Source: DSSB01 sp046346845 (GTDB lineage Bacteria > UBA10199 > DSSB01). From it: 64,000 nucleotides of DNA. Shown here in pieces: positions 49,128 to 55,909 of this stretch. Under the pieces are notes generated by a model. That model was not told the origin of the DNA. It did not search any database and saw only the letters and a list, made by a program, of their open reading frames with translations. How positions within the stretch are numbered: the stretch's first letter is position 1; every line of letters starts with the position of its first letter. The position numbers were made by a program, and so were the translations under genes. The stretch is from assembly GCA_046346845.1 (NCBI GenBank), contig JAXMHH010000002.1:524341-588340 (forward strand), written 5' to 3'.

Positions 49128-51038
49128 TCAGCCGTACTTGGACAGGCTCTGGCTGAGCTCGAGGTCGTGGGAGTCGAGCGAGGCCTTTTTGGGGCCGTTG
49201 TAGGGCCAGCGGTCCTTGATCTTTTTCAGGGATTCCTCGTCGCCCTTCAGGGTGCCGTCGCTGTTGAAGACCTCCCGGGCCCAGTCGTTGAGCGGCTGCT
49301 CGATGAAGACAAGGTTCTTGGCCACCTCTTGGATCTTGAAGACGAGGGCCTTGCGCGCGAAGAGCTCGATGTCGTCGTCGCTCATCTCGGGATAGGCCTT
49401 TTTCAGGCCTTCGGCCCCCTGGCTGAAGAAGGTCACGGATTTTGGGATGTCGGCCACGGAGAGCTCGGTGGGCTTGCGCAGCATCGCCAGCAGGGCCTCC
49501 CGGTCTTCCGCCTTCTCGGCGAAGAGGAAGTTCGGCATGACCTCCCGCATCAGCTCCTCGCCCTTTTCGGAATAGCCTTTATCGTCGTCGTAGACCTTTT
49601 GCTTGAGGTCTTTGTTGTCCACCGCGACCGCCCAGTTCATGGCGTCGGGGGCGAGCAGGCGGGAGCCGGCGCGCATGCCCTTCACCGCGAGCGGCAGGAC
49701 CAGGATATCCCAGCCGTCGAGCTTGTAGACGTGCTTGTCGTAGATCTGGTCGGTGACGCGCTGGTTGACCGAGGCCTCGTAGTCGCTGCCGATGCCCCAT
49801 TGAAAGGCCTTGTTCATGCCCCAGACCAGGGCCAAGCCGATGGTGGCGCGGGAGGCGATCGGCGCGACGCGGCTCACGGCGGGGATGCTGGAGAGTCGCG
49901 TGGCCAGGCCCGTGGCGCGGGCGATCTCGGGGGCGGCAAGGCCCAGGCCGCCGGCGACGGGGCTGCCGTACTTGCGCGCCCAATGGTCCTTGTCCACGAA
50001 ATTGCTGGCGATGGCGTCGTAGCCGACGTAGGTCAGGGCGCCCCAACCCAAGTTGCGCACGAAGGGCAGGCGGAAAAATCCGGCCACCCGAGGCATGAGC
50101 GAGAGCTTGCGGTAGAGCCGGTAGCTGCCCAAGAGCGCCGAGACGGTCAGGAAACCGTGCCAACCCAGCGAGACCCAGCTTTCGCCGTTTCGCTCCGACT
50201 TCGTCCGGTCCTTGCACTCCTCGCCCTTGAACAGTTCATCCTTCCCGAACAGGCCCTTGGTCATGGTGCAGGCGTCGGTCATGCCGATCACGTTGCCCAC
50301 GTCCCCTTCCTCGTTCTCCAGCTCGAGGGTGCCGCCGGAGCGCATCACCATGGTGTGGCTGTTGCTGTTGACGACGCCCTCGCAGAAGAAGTTGTGGACG
50401 CGATCGTCGAAGAGGACGCTGTACTCGCCGTCGCCGACGTAGGGGTTGAGCAGACGGGCGCGATTCAGGTCGAAGTAGCGGGCCATGCCCTTCTCGTTCC
50501 ATTTGCGGCGGCCGTAGTCGTCGAACAAGGTCTTGCACTGTTTTTCGAATTCCTTGATCGAGTCGTACTTGCTGGCGCCCTCCAGCCGCGGGTCTCCGAC
50601 GCCGTCCTTGCACAGGGCTGGCTGTTCCTTGCCCTTCTCGTCGACCTCGAGCATCTCCTCTTTGCCGGCGAGCTTCTCGGTGGCGGTGCAGGCGTCGTTC
50701 AGGCGTTTGCCGCCCGCGGGCTTGCCGGGCAGTTGGCCCTTGGCGACGGCTTCCTTGGCTTGGCTGATCTTGCCGCTGCGGATGAGGATCTCGTGGCTCT
50801 TCCAATTGACCTGGGCGCCGCAGAAGAAATCGAGGGACTCGTCGTTGTAGACGAGCTCGAAGCTCCCGTCGCCGTTGACGCGATTCCAGACCTGGGCCTT
50901 GCTCAGGTCGAATTTCGCCGCGGGCTTGCCCGCGGCCTTGCTGGCCTCGTCGAGCTTCCTTTGGACGGTCTGCTGGAAATATTGAAAGGTCTCGGTGGAT
51001 TCCGCTCCGGTCGGAACGGGCTTGATTTCCCCTGACAT
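49128..51038 (-). CDS. Family A protein with duplicated GDG/Cys domain (paralogue)
   Basis: A 636-residue paralogue of the 47180-49033 product. Start chosen at 51038 to match it (MSGEIKPVPTGAES). The first domain copy (about 41-146) has GDGSFELVYND, Cys73, Cys117 in NDAC and Cys143 in CKD; the second (about 186-278) has GDGEYSVLFDD, Cys219, Cys257 in TDAC and Cys275 in CKD. Cys168 lies between them. The middle is helical and Gly/Ala-rich (SPVAGGLGLAAPEIARATG), and the C-terminal third is charged helix. Neither gene has a signal peptide. The leader carries a CCTCGC/GCGAGG hairpin (51057-51075) and GGGGGTAC ahead of the ATG. Gene duplication in tandem is clear; function is unknown. Confidence 0.88.
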   Translation of the reverse strand: MSGEIKPVPTGAESTETFQYFQQTVQRKLDEASKAAGKPAAKFDLSKAQVWNRVNGDGSFELVYNDESLDFFCGAQVNWKSHEILIRSGKISQAKEAVAKGQLPGKPAGGKRLNDACTATEKLAGKEEMLEVDEKGKEQPALCKDGVGDPRLEGASKYDSIKEFEKQCKTLFDDYGRRKWNEKGMARYFDLNRARLLNPYVGDGEYSVLFDDRVHNFFCEGVVNSNSHTMVMRSGGTLELENEEGDVGNVIGMTDACTMTKGLFGKDELFKGEECKDRTKSERNGESWVSLGWHGFLTVSALLGSYRLYRKLSLMPRVAGFFRLPFVRNLGWGALTYVGYDAIASNFVDKDHWARKYGSPVAGGLGLAAPEIARATGLATRLSSIPAVSRVAPIASRATIGLALVWGMNKAFQWGIGSDYEASVNQRVTDQIYDKHVYKLDGWDILVLPLAVKGMRAGSRLLAPDAMNWAVAVDNKDLKQKVYDDDKGYSEKGEELMREVMPNFLFAEKAEDREALLAMLRKPTELSVADIPKSVTFFSQGAEGLKKAYPEMSDDDIELFARKALVFKIQEVAKNLVFIEQPLNDWAREVFNSDGTLKGDEESLKKIKDRWPYNGPKKASLDSHDLELSQSLSKYG

Positions 51039-51056
51039 CCTGTACCCCCGTACATG

Positions 51057-51075
51057 CCTCGCTTGGGCAGCGAGG
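51057..51075. repeat. Leader hairpin of the 49128-51038 gene
   Basis: CCTCGC and GCGAGG form a perfect 6-bp stem around a 7-base loop, starting 19 bp upstream of the ATG at 51038, followed on the minus strand by a smaller GTAC-GGGG-GTAC fold. A regulatory mRNA structure is possible. Confidence 0.5.
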
Positions 51076-51186
51076 ACTTGTTTCCCCATCTTCTGGTGGG
51101 GTTTATCGGCATCGGCGCGCCGAAGTTGTGCAAAAGCCGATTCAGGGGAGATAGCGGATATTTTTCTATTTAATTACAAGTAGTTA

Positions 51187-51230
51187 TAAAAAATCGCAGC
51201 CCAGACCCAGAGAGATGGATCCGGGCTGCG
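51187..51230 (-). terminator. Terminator of the 51327-53096 gene
   Basis: CGCAGCCC (51195-51202) pairs with GGGCTGCG (51223-51230). On the minus strand it ends in ATTTTTTATAA. It lies about 100 bp after the stop at 51327, at the end of a 3' flank partly shared with the next gene upstream. Confidence 0.88.
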
Positions 51231-51326
51231 AGGGGGTGTGGTCCGTCCCTCGCCCGCCTCACTGCAGGACCTCCCTTGCGGTCGGCCCTGGCCCCCAGGT
51301 TGGCGGACTTGGGGCGCTTTCGTGAA

Positions 51327-53096
51327 CTATTTCGCCTTGCCCGGATACAGGCTTGGATCCGGCTTGGTCAGATCCGGATAGGGATCGAAGTCGGCCTCGC
51401 GGTCGAGGTCGCTCAGGCCGTATTCGAAGGAGTTGAAGGCCGGCGACATCTTTTGGTCGTTATATTGGACGATGCCTAGGATCAAGACGCCTTTGGTCAG
51501 GCGCCCCAAGCCGGAGCCCGCGGTGCGGCCCATCGCCTTGACGGCCGCGACCTGTCCGGGGGTCAGGCTGGGAAGTCCCTTGGTGGCCCAACGGTAGAAG
51601 GCGGAGAAGGGGGCCTTGGCGGCGTTGAGGACCTTGCCGAAGCGGCCGGGTTTGCCCCCAAGTTCCTTGCCCTCGGCCAGCAGCTCGGCCTCCTTGGCCG
51701 CCTTGTTGGCTTCCTCCGCCCAGGCGGTGACGGGGAAGGGCCGAAACCGGGGCGCTCCCTCCGTGGCCGGGCTGAACAGGCTGCCCTCCCGCCGCCAGAT
51801 CCGAAAGACCTCCCGAATTCCCTTGTAGGAGCTCAGCCGCTTGGCCTCGCCGAAGATGTTGAAGGCCCGGCGCGCGCCCCACACCATCAGGGCCCCGTCG
51901 ATGCCGCGGCCCAGGCCGTCCATTCTGGCCTCGTCGGACCAATCCCGGTATTCGGTGGGCTCGCAGGCGAGACCGCCGAGACAGAGGACATTGGTGAGGC
52001 CGACCGCGGCGATATTGCCGTAGCCGCCGCCGTCGCCCAACATGTCGCTGAAGGCCGCACGGGATTGTTGGTCGAGGCCCTGGTCGAAGGCGGCATCGCC
52101 GGTCGCCGCTTTGGCCGCGAGGAAACGGAAGATGGTCTTGGCGAAAAAGAGATTGTTGCGACGCCCGCTTAGGTTCCAGAAGCTCTCCCACCAGCCGCCG
52201 TCCATGTGGCTGTTGCCCCCGCCGTAGCCCAAAAAGCCGGGGCGTTCCCCCTCGGCGAAGGCAAGCAGTTGGCTATAGCGCTCCTTGCTGTCGGGGAGCG
52301 TCAGGATCCGATGCAGGCGGGTGGCGCAGAGCTCGGCATTGAGCAGGTCCCTGGTCCCGGCATCGAGGCGCTGCATCGCCTGGTCGAGGTCGCCCTCGAG
52401 GGCCCAGGACTCGTTCTTGCGCAGGCCGGCGTCGATGACGTCTTCCAGGGCCTCGATCGCCGCGCTTCGTTGCCAGAATTTTTTCTCCGCCGCGTTTTCC
52501 GCGAGCGCGTCACCCATCAGCAGCGGACTGTCCCCCTTGATGTTGTAGACGAGCGAAGGCAGGAACAAGACGGTGTTGGTGGCGGTCTTGCCGATGGCGT
52601 TGAAAGAAATAGTCCGGTGGGCCAGGCTGATCTCGTCGACGTGGATGCCGCGGTTGTAGAGGCGGAGCGCGTCGAGGGTGGGGCCGAAGGCCGCGCGGGA
52701 TTGCTCGGTCTTCAGGTTGGCCGAGATCGGTCCGTAGCGATTTTTCATCAGCTCGGCGATGCTGTTCAAAAATTCCTGGGGACTGACCGTGGAGACCTGA
52801 TCGGGAGCGAGGTTGGCGGCGAGGATCGTTTTTGCCTCCGCCAGGTCGATCTGATGGTCGCCGTTGCTGTCGGATTCGCGGATGAGTTTTACCCAGGCGG
52901 CCTCCTCTTCGAGGCTGCGCGACTCGGTCTGTCCTCCCGCCAATAGGCGCTTGAGTTCGCCTGTCTTGCTGTCGAGCACCAGGTCGGAGCCCTTGAGCAT
53001 GGGGGCGACGGCCTTCGGTTCGACGCCGAGCAGGTTTTCGAAATAGAGCGTGTCTAAAGGTCGGATGTCGACCTTGTCCACCTTGGGTGGGGTCAT
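51327..53096 (-). CDS. Family B protein with canonical EF-hand loop
   Basis: A 589-residue protein of unknown function, paralogous to the 53734-55482 product; both begin MTPPKVD with an identical stretch of start-site DNA. A single canonical EF-hand loop (DSNGDHQIDLAE, residues 76-87) has Asp/Asn at positions 1, 3 and 5, Ile at 8 and Glu at 12, so Ca2+ binding is likely. The body is helical with aromatic, Gly-rich motifs (GGWWESFWNLSGRRNN) and a conserved CEPTEYRDWSDE segment near residue 380, then Gly/Ala-rich and charged helices. There is no signal peptide. GGAGGC lies 4 bases before the ATG. Function unknown. Confidence 0.88.
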   Translation of the reverse strand: MTPPKVDKVDIRPLDTLYFENLLGVEPKAVAPMLKGSDLVLDSKTGELKRLLAGGQTESRSLEEEAAWVKLIRESDSNGDHQIDLAEAKTILAANLAPDQVSTVSPQEFLNSIAELMKNRYGPISANLKTEQSRAAFGPTLDALRLYNRGIHVDEISLAHRTISFNAIGKTATNTVLFLPSLVYNIKGDSPLLMGDALAENAAEKKFWQRSAAIEALEDVIDAGLRKNESWALEGDLDQAMQRLDAGTRDLLNAELCATRLHRILTLPDSKERYSQLLAFAEGERPGFLGYGGGNSHMDGGWWESFWNLSGRRNNLFFAKTIFRFLAAKAATGDAAFDQGLDQQSRAAFSDMLGDGGGYGNIAAVGLTNVLCLGGLACEPTEYRDWSDEARMDGLGRGIDGALMVWGARRAFNIFGEAKRLSSYKGIREVFRIWRREGSLFSPATEGAPRFRPFPVTAWAEEANKAAKEAELLAEGKELGGKPGRFGKVLNAAKAPFSAFYRWATKGLPSLTPGQVAAVKAMGRTAGSGLGRLTKGVLILGIVQYNDQKMSPAFNSFEYGLSDLDREADFDPYPDLTKPDPSLYPGKAK

Positions 53097-53733
53097 GTGT
53101 GCCTCCGTGGATCGCGCGAAGGCCATCCCGAGGCGCGCAAGCGGCCCGTCTCAGGGTTGCCCTCGTCGAAATTTTTAAGGAGCCAAAAAGGGAATTAGGT
53201 AGGTAGGAGGAACCCCATTTGTGCCCCGAGCCCGACGCCGCCGCCCGAGCAAGGCGGGGCGCCAAATCAATCGTCCCAAGTATCGGCCGATCTCACCCGA
53301 GGTTGCGTCGCAGAAGGATATTCCAACCTAAGGGGCATGATTGGAGATAGGAATCCCAAGGCCCTAGCGTTCCTTGGCGAAGCCAGGGGAGCGAACGCAA
53401 GGTGCCTTAACCGCTGGGGGTTGAAGTTGAAAACCCACCGGTGGTTGGGCCGAGCCGCCGCAGGCGGATTGGCGGGCCCCGAAAATCCGAAGGATTTGTG
53501 GGCGGTGACCGGAGCCGGATTCATTCCGGCGGGAATAATAACTGTTTTTCAACAGCCTCTTCGATAGCCTGGAATGCTCCGGGCGCGCGAATAAGTAACC
53601 CGGAATGGAAGATCCAATCCGGGCTACTAGGGGGTGTGGTTGCCCCCGTCGCCGTTTCGACGCCGGCCCCTGGCGGGACCGGCGCTGTGCCCCCGAGTTT
53701 CGGAGTGACCCGGCGACGGGGTGCTTTCGTAAA
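53097..53733. other. 637-bp intergenic region with hairpins and conserved 3' flank
   Basis: No gene is supported here. It holds several small inverted repeats (AAATCC/GGATTT at 53483-53497; GCCGGA/TCCGGC at 53514-53530) and an imperfect hairpin AGTAACCCGGA/TCCGGGCTACT (53594-53628) that acts as a likely terminator for the 53734-55482 gene, though it lacks a T-run. The blocks ATCCGGGCT with AGGGGGTGTGGT, and GGGGTGCTTTCGT just after the stop, match those downstream of the 51327-53096 gene. Confidence 0.55.
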
Positions 53734-55482
53734 TTATTTCTTCGGAGCGGGATTGAGCGTGGGATCCGCCTTGGTCGGATCGTCGTAGCGCTCGAAGCTG
53801 GCCTCTCGGTCCACGGTGCCGAACTCGAGCTTGTAATCATAGGGGTTGAAGGCCGGCGAGAGCTTGCTGTCGGCGTAATTCGCGATGCAGTAGAGAATGA
53901 AGCCGCGCGTGAGCTTGTCGCCTCCCTGCTTGCCGACCTTCTTGGCCTGGGCCAACCAGGCCTCCTGCTCGGCGGTGAGCGGAACGCCCTTGAAGATCCA
54001 TTCTTTGACCGCCTTGCTGGCGGCGTCCCATTTCTCGCCGAGCCGGGCCAATTTGGCGAAGCGGCCGTCCTTGGCGGCCTTGCCGGCGAGGCCGAGGGTC
54101 TCGGCCTCCTTCTCGGCGGCCAGGGCGGCCTCGCCCCACTTGCCGCCCGCCAGCAGGTTCCACTTGCTCTCGGCCATGGCGCCCTTCCAGGTGCCGTAGA
54201 CGCCTTCCGCCGTGAACAGGCCCTTCAGGCTTCTCAGCTTGCGGGCCTCGCCGAAGCGGGTGAGGAAGCGATTGCCGCCGAACACCATGATGGCGCCGTC
54301 CACTCCGCGCCCCAGGGCGTCCATGCTGTTTTCGTCCGACCAGTCGCGGTAAGGGGTGGGTTCGCAGGTCTTGCCGCCCAGGCAGATCACGTTGGTGAGG
54401 CCGACCATGGCGAGGTTGTTGAAGTCGCCGCCGTCCCCGTCCATGTCCTTGAGGATCAGGCGAGCCTCGTTGTGCATGGCATCGTCGGCCATGGCCTCGC
54501 CCGAGGCGGCCTTGCTGGCCAGGAAGTGCGCCATGGTGCGCGAGAAAAAGGTGTTGTAGCGGTGCCCGGAATAATTCCAGAAGTCGTTGAACCAGCCGCC
54601 GCTGGTATTGCCCGTGCCGAAGCCGAGGAAGCCGGGACGGTCCTTCTTCAGGAACTCCATCATCTTCGTATAGCGTTCCTTGGCGTCGGGGGTGTTGATG
54701 ATGCCGTGGAGCTTGGTGACCGCCAGCTGGTCGTTGAGCAAGGCGGCGTCCTTGGGATCGAGCTTCTTCAGCGCCTCGTCCAGCTTCCCTTCGAGGGCCC
54801 AGGCCTCGTTCGCGGCGACGCCCTTTTGGATGACGTCCCGCAGCTTTCCGATCACGGCGGTCCGGGCCTCGTAGTCCTTCTTGGCCGAGTCCATGGCCAG
54901 CTTGTCGCCCCACAGCACGTACTTGTCGCTGAAGATCCGCCGAACGGTCAGGGGAGCGAAACCGACGATATTGGCACCGGTCTTGGTCAGGCCGTTGAAG
55001 GCGAAGGTGGAATTGGCGTGGCGATAGCCCTCGCTCAGCAGGCCCTTGTTGTAGAGTTCCAGGGCCTCGAGGGTGGGCTTGAAGGTCAGCTCGGTCTTCC
55101 AGCCCTTCATGTTGTTGGCGAGCGGGTTGTAGCGCTCCTTGATCAACTTTTCGATGCTCTTCAGGAATTTCTCGGCGTCGATGGTCGTCGCCTGGTCGGC
55201 GGGAAGTCCGCCGAGGAGTTTCTTCACCTCGTCGAGGTCGACGTAGTGGTCGTGGTTCGCGTCGGCGTCGCGGATCGCCTTGACCCAGGCCGCTTCCTGC
55301 TCGATGCTGGTGACCTCGGCGCTAGCGGCGTCCTTGCCGGTTTTCTTCAGTTCGCCCGTCTTGGTGTCGAGGACGAGGTCCGTTCCGGAGAAGCGCCTAG
55401 CGGCTTCGTTGGGATCCAGGCCCAGCAAATTTTCCAGGTAAAGCGAATCAAGCGATTGAATATCGACCTTGGGTGGGGTCAT
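53734..55482 (-). CDS. Family B protein with canonical EF-hand loop (paralogue)
   Basis: A 582-residue paralogue of the 51327-53096 product. The EF-hand loop DANHDHYVDLDE (residues 74-85) is canonical. It shares the GGWFNDFWNYSGHRYN motif, a CEPTPYRDWSDENSMD segment near residue 377 and a Gly-rich DGAIMVFGGNRF stretch. A further acidic DMDGDGGDFNN near residue 345 could add a metal site. There is no signal peptide or known catalytic motif. GGGAGGC lies 4-5 bases before the ATG, after a GCTTTTAGG stretch also found before the 24882-26888 gene. A Ca2+-responsive structural or binding role is possible. Confidence 0.88.
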   Translation of the reverse strand: MTPPKVDIQSLDSLYLENLLGLDPNEAARRFSGTDLVLDTKTGELKKTGKDAASAEVTSIEQEAAWVKAIRDADANHDHYVDLDEVKKLLGGLPADQATTIDAEKFLKSIEKLIKERYNPLANNMKGWKTELTFKPTLEALELYNKGLLSEGYRHANSTFAFNGLTKTGANIVGFAPLTVRRIFSDKYVLWGDKLAMDSAKKDYEARTAVIGKLRDVIQKGVAANEAWALEGKLDEALKKLDPKDAALLNDQLAVTKLHGIINTPDAKERYTKMMEFLKKDRPGFLGFGTGNTSGGWFNDFWNYSGHRYNTFFSRTMAHFLASKAASGEAMADDAMHNEARLILKDMDGDGGDFNNLAMVGLTNVICLGGKTCEPTPYRDWSDENSMDALGRGVDGAIMVFGGNRFLTRFGEARKLRSLKGLFTAEGVYGTWKGAMAESKWNLLAGGKWGEAALAAEKEAETLGLAGKAAKDGRFAKLARLGEKWDAASKAVKEWIFKGVPLTAEQEAWLAQAKKVGKQGGDKLTRGFILYCIANYADSKLSPAFNPYDYKLEFGTVDREASFERYDDPTKADPTLNPAPKK

Positions 55483-55909
55483 TGGTGCCTCCCATACCTA
55501 AAAGCCCGCCCGAGAACCGGTAAACCGGGGCCGGGACGAGTGTTCCCAATTAACGCCGCAAGGAGCCGGACAGGCCGTTCCCTGTGACAAAAAACTTAAT
55601 ATTTTCTGGACTTTATGCGGGCGATCCGCCGCAATGACAGGAAGGAAATAAATGGGCTTCGGGTGTGTGCCCCCATTTATTCGCTGCCCCCGTGTCCAGT
55701 CCCATTTCTCAAAACCCTCGGGTCTAATATCGACCTAAAGGTACAGAGGTTGCTTGGCAAGCCGGGAAAAAGACGGAGGGCCAGGGCCGCCACTTCCGTT
55801 CCTGGAAAGTGGGATCAGGGTCCCTAGGCGCGTGCCGGTGCGGGTTGGCGCCTGCTTCCCGATTCGTCCCGCTGGCGGCAGGGGCGATGCTTTGGGTCGG
55901 GTCGCGGGG
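55483..55909. other. 427-bp intergenic region with a strong hairpin
   Basis: No gene is supported. A near-perfect hairpin (AATAAATGGG/CCCATTTATT, 55647-55681) lies 230 bp downstream of the minus-strand gene ending at 55910. It lacks a clear T-run, so it is a weak terminator candidate or an RNA element. The leader of the 53734-55482 gene occupies the left end. Confidence 0.5.

Noticed and set aside
49017..51035. 672-codon plus-strand frame antisense to the family A gene
   Set aside because: Low-complexity product; the minus-strand frame shares conserved domains with its neighbour.
53337..53567. 76-codon plus-strand frame in the intergenic gap
   Set aside because: No ribosome site, no recognisable protein, and it crosses hairpins.
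53605..55587. 660-codon plus-strand frame antisense to the family B gene
   Set aside because: The minus-strand frame has an EF-hand and a paralogue; the plus-strand product is low in complexity.
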